From: Prevotella sp.
GTDB taxonomy: Bacteria > Bacteroidota > Bacteroidia > Bacteroidales > Bacteroidaceae
Assembly (NCBI GenBank): GCA_022511055.1
Contig: JAFLSH010000148.1
Coordinates: 1 to 7,511, forward strand
Reading direction: 5' to 3'
Length of the DNA stretch: 7,511 bases
Positions 1 to 6,880 of this stretch are shown here, piece by piece (within the stretch, counting starts at the first letter, position 1; the number at the start of each line of letters is the position of its first letter). Position numbers and translations under genes: made by a program. The notes under the pieces are model-generated. The model saw only the letters and a program-made list of their open reading frames with translations. It was not told where the DNA came from and did no database searches.

Positions 1-84
1 AAATTACTCCGTGAGTTTTGAAAATTACTCCGTGAGTTTCGGGCAAAAGTCATGGAGTTTTTGGCAATAGTCACGGCGTTTTTT
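1..84. repeat. 21-bp tandem repeat array, four units, at window edge
   Basis: Four consecutive 21-base units lie at 1-21, 22-42, 43-63 and 64-84. Units 1 and 2 match at 19 of 21 positions and units 3 and 4 at 17 of 21. Units 2 and 3 match at only 11, so there are two sub-types. Units 1 and 2 each contain a short dyad, ACTC-CGT-GAGT. The array lies just past the rho stop codon and is cut by the window edge, so its full length is unknown. A 21-base period is both seven codons and about two helical turns. Read as protein, the plus strand gives KLLREF-type heptads and the minus strand gives NSRSNFQ-type heptads, but no supported gene is visible. The function is unknown. Confidence 0.75.
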
Positions 85-100
85 ACCCGAAAAAGGGTGA

Positions 101-2062
101 TTATCCGTTCATTGACATCAGGAACTCCTCGTTGTTCCGACTCTGGAGCAGACGGTCGCGGATGGTGTTCATGGCCTCCAGCGGATTCATGTCGGCGATG
201 AACTTGCGGACTATCCACATGCGGTTGAGCGTCATGCCGTCTTGCAGCAGGTCGTCGCGGCGCGTGCTGGACTGCACCAGGTCGATGGCGGGGAATATGC
301 GCTTGTTGGAGAGTGCGCGGTTGAGCTGGATTTCCGAGTTACCTGTTCCCTTGAACTCCTCGAATATCACTTCATCCATCTTCGAGCCGGTGTCGACCAG
401 TGCCGTGGCAATGATGGTGAGCGAGCCGCCGCCCTCGATGTTACGTGCCGCACCGAAGAAGCGCTTGGGCTTTTGCAGGGCATTGGCATCGACACCGCCC
501 GTCAGCACCTTGCCGCTGGCCGGGGCTACGGTGTTGTAGGCGCGCGCCAGGCGGGTGATGGAGTCGAGGAAGATGACCACGTCGTGGCCGCACTCAACCA
601 TGCGCTTGGCCTTCTCAAGCACAATGCCTGCAATCTTCACGTGGCGCTCGGCCGGCTCGTCGAAGGTCGAGGCAATGACCTCGGCGTTTACCGTGCGGGC
701 CATGTCGGTGACCTCCTCGGGGCGCTCGTCGATGAGCAGCATCATGATATAAGCCTCGGGGTGGTTGGCGGCAATGGCGTTGGCTATGTCCTTCATCAGA
801 ATGGTCTTACCCGTCTTGGGCTGTGCCACAATGAGTGCGCGCTGCCCCTTGCCGATGGGCGAGAAGAGGTCGACCACGCGAACTGAGGGGTTGGTGGTCT
901 GCCTGTCGCCGCAGAGGGTGAACTTCTGGTCGGGGAAGAGCGGCGTGAGGTGTTCGAAAGACACGCGGTCGCGCACCTCGGCCGGGTTGCGGCCGTTGAT
1001 GGTGGTGACTGTCGAGAGGGCGAAGTATTTCTCGTTCTCGTGGGGCGGGCGCACGGTGCATTCCACCACGTCGCCCGTCTTCAGCCCCCACTTCTTTATC
1101 TGCTGGGGCGACACGTAGATGTCGTCGGGCGAGGAGAGGTAGTTGTAGTCGCTGGAGCGCAGGAAGCCATAGCCGTCTTGCAGCAGCTCCAGCACACCGT
1201 TGCCGGTAATCAGGTCCTGGAAATTGTACTTCTCGCCCTGGTCGGCGGCATCGCTGCGCACCGGGGCGGCCGGCTGCGGCTCTGGCTGCTGGGCCACGGG
1301 GCGGTCGAAGATGTCGAGTGTGGGTGTTGCGTTGTGGTCCTCAATGGGCAGGTCGCGCACAATGATGAAGTCGGTGCCGTCGGCGGGGTCGCCCTCCCAG
1401 ACCCCGTCGGGATTGGGCTGTGCGCTGGCTTCTTCTTGTGCGTTGTGCTGTGCCATCTTGGCCTGCAGCTGTTCGAGCTGTTCCTTGTCGGCCTCTGTCT
1501 CAGCATCGCCGGCAGGCTCCGCGTCAGCCACGGCCTCTGGCACTGCCGGTGCTTCTGGCTCGGCCGGTGCGGCGGCAGTGGGCTCTGCGGGCATTTCCGG
1601 CTGTGGCTCGCTGTCTTCGGCCTTGGCCTCGGCGGCAGCCTGTGCAGCCAGTTCGGCCTTCGACTTGCGCCCGCGCTTCTTGGGGGCGGGGGGTGTCAGC
1701 AGTGCGTTCTCATCGGCCGGCTCGTCAGCCGGTGTCTCGGCCGCTGCTTCGGCGGGCTGAGCCGCAGGGGCATCGCTGAACAGTGAGGGGGCTTCGACTT
1801 TCTTGCCGCCGCGCCCCTTGGGGTCGGTGTTCTCGCCTTCCTTGTTCTTTGCTGTGTAAACCCGGTCGGTATCTTTTTTCGCAATGCGTGTCCTCTTGCG
1901 CTTTGGCAGGTCGCCGGCGGCAGAGCGCTCGGCAGCCTTGTCGAGTATGGCATAGACCACGGTCTCCAGTGAGTCGTTCTGAGAGACAGCCACGCCCAAT
2001 TCGTGAGCAATGCTCATGAGTTGGGTAGAATCCATAGATTCAAGTTCTTCTTTTGTGTACAT
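101..2062 (-). CDS. rho: Transcription termination factor Rho, long form with disordered insertion
   Basis: Rho is a hexameric RNA-dependent ATPase/translocase that ends transcription of untranslated RNA in the cytoplasm. Domains in order: Rho N-terminal helical domain at residues 1-45; Ala/Pro/Glu-rich low-complexity insertion at about 48-278; cold-shock-like primary RNA-binding domain at about 279-355 with the RNP-like GYGFLR at 298-302; RecA-type ATPase from about 365 to the end. The ATPase shows Walker A AQPKTGKT (413-420), DERPEE (445-450), Walker B VVIFLD (495-500), the Q-loop segment KPKRFFGAARN (about 531-541) and the R-loop TRRDDLL (600-606). At 653 residues it is far longer than the E. 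coli protein (419); the difference is the insertion. The start is supported because the Rho_N fold begins within the first residues. The stop is TAA. It is transcribed divergently from engB, from a promoter at 2166-2197. Confidence 0.98.
   Translation of the reverse strand: MYTKEELESMDSTQLMSIAHELGVAVSQNDSLETVVYAILDKAAERSAAGDLPKRKRTRIAKKDTDRVYTAKNKEGENTDPKGRGGKKVEAPSLFSDAPAAQPAEAAAETPADEPADENALLTPPAPKKRGRKSKAELAAQAAAEAKAEDSEPQPEMPAEPTAAAPAEPEAPAVPEAVADAEPAGDAETEADKEQLEQLQAKMAQHNAQEEASAQPNPDGVWEGDPADGTDFIIVRDLPIEDHNATPTLDIFDRPVAQQPEPQPAAPVRSDAADQGEKYNFQDLITGNGVLELLQDGYGFLRSSDYNYLSSPDDIYVSPQQIKKWGLKTGDVVECTVRPPHENEKYFALSTVTTINGRNPAEVRDRVSFEHLTPLFPDQKFTLCGDRQTTNPSVRVVDLFSPIGKGQRALIVAQPKTGKTILMKDIANAIAANHPEAYIMMLLIDERPEEVTDMARTVNAEVIASTFDEPAERHVKIAGIVLEKAKRMVECGHDVVIFLDSITRLARAYNTVAPASGKVLTGGVDANALQKPKRFFGAARNIEGGGSLTIIATALVDTGSKMDEVIFEEFKGTGNSEIQLNRALSNKRIFPAIDLVQSSTRRDDLLQDGMTLNRMWIVRKFIADMNPLEAMNTIRDRLLQSRNNEEFLMSMNG
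1229..1921 (-). other. Region of rho encoding a disordered, Ala/Glu/Pro-rich insertion
   Basis: This covers Rho residues about 48-278. Residues 101-200 contain 30 Ala, 18 Glu and 15 Pro, with almost no aromatic residues, which is typical of intrinsic disorder. Basic islands lie in the first half (KRKRTR at 54-59, GRGGKK at 83-88, the AT-hook-like KKRGRKSK at 128-135), and the second half (about 148-200) is strongly acidic. A less biased stretch at about 221-255 (VWEGDP, then DFIIVRDLPIED) may be a conserved short motif just before the RNA-binding domain. In Bacteroides thetaiotaomicron a comparable Rho insertion is reported to drive phase separation and to affect gut fitness; that this copy does the same is inference. 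Confidence 0.8.
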
Positions 2063-2126
2063 AGAATGCTGTTAGCTTAATAAAATGAGCTTGAAAATGC
2101 TTTTAAATTAATTTTTGGAATAAAAA

Positions 2127-2145
2127 CGTTTCACGGATGGAAACG
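2127..2145 (-). promoter_or_regulatory. Small hairpin in the rho mRNA leader
   Basis: CGTTTC (2127-2132) and GAAACG (2140-2145) form a perfect 6-bp inverted repeat around a 7-base loop. It lies in the predicted rho leader, about 15-35 bases after the likely transcription start. An AT-rich stretch containing the palindrome AAATTAATTT (2105-2114) follows before the start codon. It could be a leader structure or a protein site, since rho is autoregulated in some bacteria. It could also be chance in AT-rich DNA. No terminator-type U-run directly follows it. Confidence 0.3.
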
Positions 2146-2165
2146 CTGATTCTTGAAATCGAGTG

Positions 2166-2197
2166 CAAAGGTAATCATTATTTCTGAAACTGCCAAA
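2166..2197 (-). promoter_or_regulatory. Promoter of rho, Bacteroidetes sigma-70 (SigABfr) type
   Basis: Read on the minus strand, TTTG (complement of CAAA at 2194-2197) is followed by exactly 20 bases and then TACCTTTG (complement of 2166-2173). This matches the Bacteroidetes consensus of a -33 TTTG and a -7 TAnnTTTG separated by 19-21 bases. Transcription should start near 2160, giving a leader of about 98 nt before the rho ATG. Confidence 0.85.
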
Positions 2198-2279
2198 TAT
2201 TTCCGTTCCTTTCTCGCTGCATTTGCCATTTTTATTGCTGTTTTTCGGGGCGAAGGGTCAAAATGTCAGAAAAAATATG

Positions 2280-2287
2280 TAACTTTG
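2280..2287 (+). promoter_or_regulatory. -7 box of the engB operon promoter
   Basis: TAACTTTG matches the Bacteroidetes -7 consensus TAnnTTTG. It lies 25 bases before the engB ATG, so the leader would be only about 20 nt. No exact TTTG lies 19-21 bases upstream, so the -33 half is weak or absent and the promoter may be weaker than that of rho, or aided by another factor. It is the only good candidate promoter seen for the six-gene plus-strand cluster. Confidence 0.7.
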
Positions 2288-2312
2288 CAGCAGATTAACG
2301 GATTTTTGAACA

Positions 2313-2918
2313 ATGGAAATCAAGAACGCAGACTATGTCATCAGCTCGGCACGGGTCGACCAGTGTCCGAAAGACACCAAACCCGAATACGCCTTCATCG
2401 GGCGCTCGAATGTGGGCAAGTCGAGCCTGATAAACATGCTGACACGGCGGAAGAAGCTGGCAAAGACCTCGTCGATGCCGGGCAAAACGGTACTCATCAA
2501 CCACTTCATCATAGACAAGGCGTGGTATCTGGTCGACCTGCCGGGCTACGGCTTTGCCAAGCGCTCAAAAAAGGAGATAGGCAAGCTGGAGCAGATGATA
2601 AGGAGCTACATCTTGCAGCGCGAGCAGCTGGTCAACGTCTTTGTGCTGATAGACATCAGGCACGAAGCGCAGAAGATAGACCTGGAGTTCATCAACTGGC
2701 TCGGGGTGTCGTCAGTGCCATTCGCCCTTGTGTTCACCAAGGCCGACAAGCTGTCGCAGTCCAAGGCGGCGCAGATGGTGGAAGCCTACAAGCGGGTGCT
2801 GGCAGAGACATGGGAAGAGCTGCCGCCGCTCTTTGTGTCCTCGGCCGAGACCCAGCAGGGTAGGGAAGAGGTGCTTGACTACATTGACAGCATCAACAAG
2901 TCACTCACCAACAAGTAA
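2313..2918 (+). CDS. engB: Ribosome biogenesis GTP-binding protein EngB (YsxC/YihA)
   Basis: EngB is a small Era/Obg-type GTPase needed for late assembly of the large ribosomal subunit in many bacteria. All G motifs are visible: G1 GRSNVGKS (30-37), the G2-region segment SSMPGKT (53-59), G3 DLPGYG (75-80), G4 TKAD (142-145) and G5 SSAE (176-179). The SxxPGKT and DLPGYGFA signatures are characteristic of EngB rather than Era or Der. At 201 residues it has normal family length and looks intact. The ATG lies in A-rich DNA without a clear Shine-Dalgarno site, as is normal for this phylum. It is the first gene of the plus-strand cluster, and its stop codon is 2 bases before the next start. Confidence 0.97.
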   Translation: MEIKNADYVISSARVDQCPKDTKPEYAFIGRSNVGKSSLINMLTRRKKLAKTSSMPGKTVLINHFIIDKAWYLVDLPGYGFAKRSKKEIGKLEQMIRSYILQREQLVNVFVLIDIRHEAQKIDLEFINWLGVSSVPFALVFTKADKLSQSKAAQMVEAYKRVLAETWEELPPLFVSSAETQQGREEVLDYIDSINKSLTNK

Positions 2919-2920
2919 GC

Positions 2921-4726
2921 ATGGCCAAAGACACTCCTTTCTTAGATGTGCAAGGGCTTACGAAGTCGTTTGGCTCGCTGCTGCTGTTTGAAGACATCTC
3001 GTTCTCAATAGCAGAGGGGCAGCGGGTGGGGCTGATAGCCAAGAACGGAACGGGCAAGTCAACGCTGCTGTCCATACTGACCGGGCGCGAAGGCTATGAC
3101 CGGGGCGAGATTGTCTACCGGCGCGACCTGCGCGTGGGATTGCTGGACCAGAGTCCGCGCTTCGACCCGGCCGAGAGTGTGCTTGATGCCTGCTTCAACC
3201 ATCAGGGCGACCCTGATAAGGTGTTAAAGGCCAAACAGATACTGACAAAACTGAAAATAAAAGATTTAACGCAGCCCATGGGGCAGCTCAGTGGCGGGCA
3301 GCAGAAGCGAGTGGCGCTGGCCAATGTGCTGATAACGGAGCCAGACCTGCTGATATTAGATGAGCCAACCAACCATCTCGACCTGGAGATGATAGAATGG
3401 CTGGAAGGATTCCTGTCGCGGGGCAACAAGACGCTGCTCATGGTGACCCATGACCGTTTCTTCCTCGACCGTGTCTGCTCCGTCATCCTCGAGTTAGATG
3501 ACCAGACCATCTACACCTATCGGGGCAACTACTCCTATTACTTAGAGAAACGGCAGGAGCGCATCAACAACAAGCGGGCCGAGATTATGCGCGCCAACAA
3601 CCTCTATCGCACGGAGCTGGAATGGATGCGGCGCATGCCCCAGGCGCGCGGCCACAAGGCGAAATACAGGGAAGATGCCTTCTACGAGCTGGAGCGCGTG
3701 GCCAAGCAGCGGCTGGAAGAGCGGCAGCTCAGGCTGAAAGCATCAAACGTCTACATAGGCAGCAAAATCTTTGAGTGCCAGTACGTGTCGAAGCGGTTTG
3801 GCGAACTGACCATACTGAACGATTTCTACTATAACTTCTCGCGCTATGAGAAGATGGGCATCGTGGGCAACAACGGCGCGGGCAAGTCTACGTTCATCAA
3901 GCTGCTGTTGGGGCTTGAGCCTCTGGACTCCGGGCGGTTTGACATCGGCGAGACCGTGCGCTTCGGCTATTTCTCGCAAGAGGGCTTGCAGTTCGATGAG
4001 CAGACCAAGGTGATAGACGTGGTGCGGGGCATAGCCGACTACATAGACATGGGCGGCGGGCGGCACTTCACCGCCTCGCAGCTGCTGCAATATTTCCTGT
4101 TCACGCCCGAGCAGCAGCACAACTACGTCTACAAGCTGTCGGGCGGTGAGCGGCGCAAGCTCTACCTGTGTACCGTTCTGATGAGAAACCCGAACTTCCT
4201 GGTATTAGATGAGCCGACCAATGACCTGGATATTGTCACGCTGCAGATTCTGGAAGAGTATCTTCAGGATTTCCCGGGCTGTGTCATCGTGGTCAGCCAT
4301 GACCGTTATTTCACAGACAAGGTGGTAGACCATCTGCTGGTGTTCCAGGGCGATGGCGTAATCAAGGATTTCCCCGGCAACTACACGCAATACAGGCAGT
4401 GGATGCAGCTGGCCAGCGCAGAAGCCAAGAGTGCAGGCCGGCAGACAGCCGCAGACGGCAAGGGAAAGGAGAGAAAGCCGGAAAAAACCGAGAGACAGGC
4501 GGAGCGGCCGCGGCGGCTGACCTACAAGGAGCGCATAGAGATGCAAGAGATAGAGAAAGCCATCGAAGCCAAGGAGGCCGAGCAGCGGCAGCTGGAAGAA
4601 GAGCTGTGCAGCGGCACCCTCGCGGTGGAAGCGCTGACAGCGAAGTCGAAGAGACTGTCGGAACTGAAAGAGGAACTTGACGAAATATCCATGCGATGGC
4701 TGGAACTTTCTGAAATAGGACAATAA
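2921..4726 (+). CDS. uup: ABC-F family ATPase, Uup type
   Basis: This is a soluble protein with two ABC ATPase domains and no membrane segments, the ABC-F arrangement. The first domain has Walker A AKNGTGKST (40-48), signature LSGGQ (123-127), Walker B LLILDE (143-148) and switch His177. The second has GNNGAGKS (316-323), LSGGE (406-410), FLVLDE (426-431) and His460. Both catalytic glutamates (E148, E431) are present. The interdomain linker contains ELEWMRRMPQARG (232-244), typical of Uup-like members. A charged spacer (about 497-530) leads to a C-terminal coiled coil (about 534-597), the Uup hallmark. In E. coli, Uup is linked to tolerance of branched DNA intermediates, precise transposon excision and ribosome-associated functions; which role applies here is unknown. 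The gene starts 2 bases after engB and ends 11 bases before recR. An antibiotic-resistance ABC-F is less likely given the coiled coil and the housekeeping context. Confidence 0.93.
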   Translation: MAKDTPFLDVQGLTKSFGSLLLFEDISFSIAEGQRVGLIAKNGTGKSTLLSILTGREGYDRGEIVYRRDLRVGLLDQSPRFDPAESVLDACFNHQGDPDKVLKAKQILTKLKIKDLTQPMGQLSGGQQKRVALANVLITEPDLLILDEPTNHLDLEMIEWLEGFLSRGNKTLLMVTHDRFFLDRVCSVILELDDQTIYTYRGNYSYYLEKRQERINNKRAEIMRANNLYRTELEWMRRMPQARGHKAKYREDAFYELERVAKQRLEERQLRLKASNVYIGSKIFECQYVSKRFGELTILNDFYYNFSRYEKMGIVGNNGAGKSTFIKLLLGLEPLDSGRFDIGETVRFGYFSQEGLQFDEQTKVIDVVRGIADYIDMGGGRHFTASQLLQYFLFTPEQQHNYVYKLSGGERRKLYLCTVLMRNPNFLVLDEPTNDLDIVTLQILEEYLQDFPGCVIVVSHDRYFTDKVVDHLLVFQGDGVIKDFPGNYTQYRQWMQLASAEAKSAGRQTAADGKGKERKPEKTERQAERPRRLTYKERIEMQEIEKAIEAKEAEQRQLEEELCSGTLAVEALTAKSKRLSELKEELDEISMRWLELSEIGQ

Positions 4727-4737
4727 AAACAAGAGAT

Positions 4738-5355
4738 ATGGAACAGCAATATCCCTCAAAACTGCTGGAGTGTGCGGTGGCAGAGCTGTCGACACTGCCG
4801 GGCGTAGGCCGCAAGACCGCCTTGCGGCTGGCGCTGCACCTGCTCAGGCAAGAAGATGCCGAGGTGGAGCGGCTGGCAGCGGCGCTGGTGACCATGAAAC
4901 ACGAAGTGAAACACTGCCAAGTGTGCCATAACATCAGCGACACAGATGTGTGCCCTATATGCGGCAACTCGCGGCGCGACAGCCAGACGGTCTGCGTGGT
5001 GGAGAACATACGCGATGTGATGGCTATTGAGAACACCCAGCAGTACAACGGGCTGTACCACGTCTTGGGCGGCCTTATCTCGCCCATAGACGGCATAGCC
5101 CCCAGTGACCTTGAGATTGACTCGCTGGTGAAGCGGGTAGGCGAGGGCCATATCAGCGAAGTGATACTGGCACTCAGCCCGACCATGGAGGGAGACACCA
5201 CGAATTTCTACATATTCAGGAAGCTGGCATCGTGCCAAGAGGTGAAGATAACTGTCATAGCACGGGGTGTCAGCGTGGGCGATGAGCTGGAGTATGCTGA
5301 TGAGGTAACGTTGGGGCGTTCCATTCTGAACAGAACTTTATTTGAAGGAAAATGA
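4738..5355 (+). CDS. recR: Recombination mediator protein RecR
   Basis: RecR acts with RecO (and RecF) to load RecA on SSB-coated single-stranded DNA during gap repair. Visible are the helix-hairpin-helix LPGVGRKTA (20-28), a four-cysteine zinc finger (C60, C63, C72, C75), a Toprim domain from about residue 84 with Glu89 and the family segment YHVLGGLISP (107-116), and the C-terminal family signature GDELEYADEVTLGRS (181-195). The length of 205 residues is normal and nothing is missing. The start is the first ATG after the ABC-F stop, with an AAGAG stretch just upstream. Its stop overlaps the start of the next gene by 4 bases (ATGA). Confidence 0.97.
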   Translation: MEQQYPSKLLECAVAELSTLPGVGRKTALRLALHLLRQEDAEVERLAAALVTMKHEVKHCQVCHNISDTDVCPICGNSRRDSQTVCVVENIRDVMAIENTQQYNGLYHVLGGLISPIDGIAPSDLEIDSLVKRVGEGHISEVILALSPTMEGDTTNFYIFRKLASCQEVKITVIARGVSVGDELEYADEVTLGRSILNRTLFEGK

Positions 5356-5777
5356 AAAAGGTACATCAATTTCTGCAATGCCTGTTCTGGGGAGTGATTG
5401 GGGTGGCTGCGCTGATAGTGGTCGCTTTTGAAACGGAACTGGCAGAGGCGGGCTTCGCCAACGGTGACAGTGTGCAGGCGGAGTTTCTGCTGACAATGAC
5501 TATGGAACTGCTGACCGTAGGGCTTATACCGCTGGCGCTCTGGATGTTTAAGAGCAAAAAGGTAAAGGAAGACTTGAACAGCGGAAAGTGGGTGGCGCTG
5601 CGGAAATGGGCGGGCCTGCGGCTCCTGATTATTGGTCTGCTGATTGTGGTCAATACGCTGCTGTATTATGTGTACCTCAATGCGTCTTTCGGCTATATGG
5701 CTATCATCGCCCTGATTTGCCTGCCGTTTGTATATCCCAGCCTGAATCGGTGTAAAGCTGAAGTCGAAGAAACATGA
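5352..5777 (+). CDS. Small membrane protein with four predicted helices, function unknown
   Basis: I do not recognise a characterised family. The 141-residue product has four hydrophobic segments at about 8-26, 46-66, 87-108 and 112-130, so it should be an inner-membrane protein. The loop between helices 2 and 3 is strongly basic (KSKKVKEDLNSGKWVALRK, 67-85), which by the positive-inside rule puts it and both termini in the cytoplasm. An acidic loop (ETELAEAGFANGDS, 27-40) would face the periplasm. No catalytic motif or cleavable signal peptide is evident. ATGA overlaps join it to recR upstream and to the glycosyltransferase downstream, so it is probably translated in step with both. It is a genuine gene: it is open throughout, has coherent membrane topology and has fixed operon spacing. 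Confidence 0.85.
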   Translation: MKKVHQFLQCLFWGVIGVAALIVVAFETELAEAGFANGDSVQAEFLLTMTMELLTVGLIPLALWMFKSKKVKEDLNSGKWVALRKWAGLRLLIIGLLIVVNTLLYYVYLNASFGYMAIIALICLPFVYPSLNRCKAEVEET

Positions 5778-6880
5778 AGGAGCTGTCGGTCGTTATCGTT
5801 AACTATAATGTCAAGTATTACCTTGAGCAGTGCCTTGACAGTGTTCGCCGTGCCATGGAAGGCATCAACGGCGAAGTGTTTGTGGTTGACAACCACTCGC
5901 ATGATGGGTCGGTGGAGTATCTTCGCGAGAGATTCCCGGAAGTGGTTTTCATTGAAAGCAATCATAATCTCGGCTTTTCACGTGCCAATAATATAGCTAT
6001 CAGGCAGAGCGAGGGGAGATATGTGCTGCTGCTCAATCCAGACACGTTTGTGGGTGAGCATGTCTTCAAGGAAGCGCTGAAGTTTCTTGACACACATCCG
6101 AAGGCGGGTGGGGTAGGGGTGCGAATGCACAACGCAGATGGCACACTGGCCCCGGAGTCGCGGCGCGCGCTGCCCACACCTCTCGTGTCTTTCAAGAAGA
6201 TGCTGGGATTTTCAAGGCAATACTACATGAGCCACCTGTCGTGGAATGAGCCTGCGCAGATAGAAGTCATCAGCGGTGCGTTTTTCATGATAAGGCGTGA
6301 AGCCATCGACAAGATTGGGCTGCTCGATGAAACGTTCTTCATGTATGGCGAGGATATTGACCTGAGCTACAGGCTGTTGCTGGGCGGCTACGAGAACTGG
6401 TTTCTGCCCTTGGATATACTGCACTACAAAGGGGAGTCCACGGAGAAGTCTTCGTACAGGTATGTGCATGTCTTCTATCAGGCCATGCTCATCTTTTTCC
6501 GCAAGCATTACGGGCATCTCTCGTGGTTGGTAACGTTGCCGATTCACCTGGCCATCTATTTCCGCGCAGCCATGGCGCTGGCGCATATCCAATGCACTAA
6601 TATTCGGCGGTTCTTAGGCTTGAAAAGGCCATACGAGCAGCAGCCCTGTTTCAGTTTCCACAGTACGGAGGAGAATAGGGTGGAGCTGCGGAAGCTGATT
6701 CGCCGCAAAGGGCTGACAGAGGGCGAGGAAAAACCGTGCCTGCACGTCTTTGACACTTCGGCCTACACCTATGCCGATATTATTGGCAAAATGGAGAGCA
6801 TCGGTGCGCCAGACTCGCAGCTATGCACCTATAACCCTGCATCACGCATACTGATAACCCCAAAAGACATCCTGAAATGA
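5774..6880 (+). CDS. Glycosyltransferase family 2 (rhamnosyltransferase-like), with C-terminal extension
   Basis: This is a GT-A fold enzyme that should transfer a sugar from a nucleotide donor to a surface glycan or lipid-linked acceptor; donor and acceptor cannot be told. The catalytic domain (about 1-240) shows VVIVNYN (6-12), VDNHSHDGS (38-46), NLGFSRANN (65-73), the DxD-like LNPDT (87-91), SGAFFMIRR (167-175) and the base-bearing YGEDIDLSYR (191-200). This is the WbbL/RfbF-like order. A hydrophobic stretch at about 249-270 may contact or cross the membrane. The last 90 or so residues (about 278-368) lie outside the catalytic fold and include a segment (VFDTSAYTYADII, 325-337) that looks like a small alpha/beta element. 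ATGA overlaps link it to the genes on both sides. Confidence 0.93.
   Translation: MKELSVVIVNYNVKYYLEQCLDSVRRAMEGINGEVFVVDNHSHDGSVEYLRERFPEVVFIESNHNLGFSRANNIAIRQSEGRYVLLLNPDTFVGEHVFKEALKFLDTHPKAGGVGVRMHNADGTLAPESRRALPTPLVSFKKMLGFSRQYYMSHLSWNEPAQIEVISGAFFMIRREAIDKIGLLDETFFMYGEDIDLSYRLLLGGYENWFLPLDILHYKGESTEKSSYRYVHVFYQAMLIFFRKHYGHLSWLVTLPIHLAIYFRAAMALAHIQCTNIRRFLGLKRPYEQQPCFSFHSTEENRVELRKLIRRKGLTEGEEKPCLHVFDTSAYTYADIIGKMESIGAPDSQLCTYNPASRILITPKDILK

Noticed and set aside
1..84. CRISPR array
   Set aside because: The units are contiguous 21-mers without unique spacers and diverge along the array, so this is a tandem repeat.
85..98. Hairpin ACCC-GAAAAA-GGGT after rho as an intrinsic terminator
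   Set aside because: The stem is only 4 bp, and on the rho strand it is followed by an A-run rather than a U-run, so it does not qualify as an intrinsic terminator.
950..1786. Long plus-strand open frame (278 codons) and others at 242-886 and 1200-1760, opposite rho
   Set aside because: They are antisense to a fully recognisable rho gene. The frames stay open because of its GC-rich Ala/Pro/Glu codons, and the translations are low-complexity without any recognisable domain.
2153..2863. Plus-strand open frame of 236 codons overlapping engB
   Set aside because: It runs in a different frame through engB, which has all five G motifs. It begins in the promoter region and has no recognisable domain.
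2921..4726. Antibiotic-resistance (ribosome protection) ABC-F
   Set aside because: The C-terminal coiled coil, the Uup-like linker and the housekeeping neighbours fit Uup better, and no resistance gene or mobile element is nearby.
4205..5201. Minus-strand open frames (4205-4795, 4362-5201) opposite the end of the ABC-F gene and recR
   Set aside because: Both overlap strongly supported genes on the plus strand, have no promoter or domain, and their translations look like shadow sequence.
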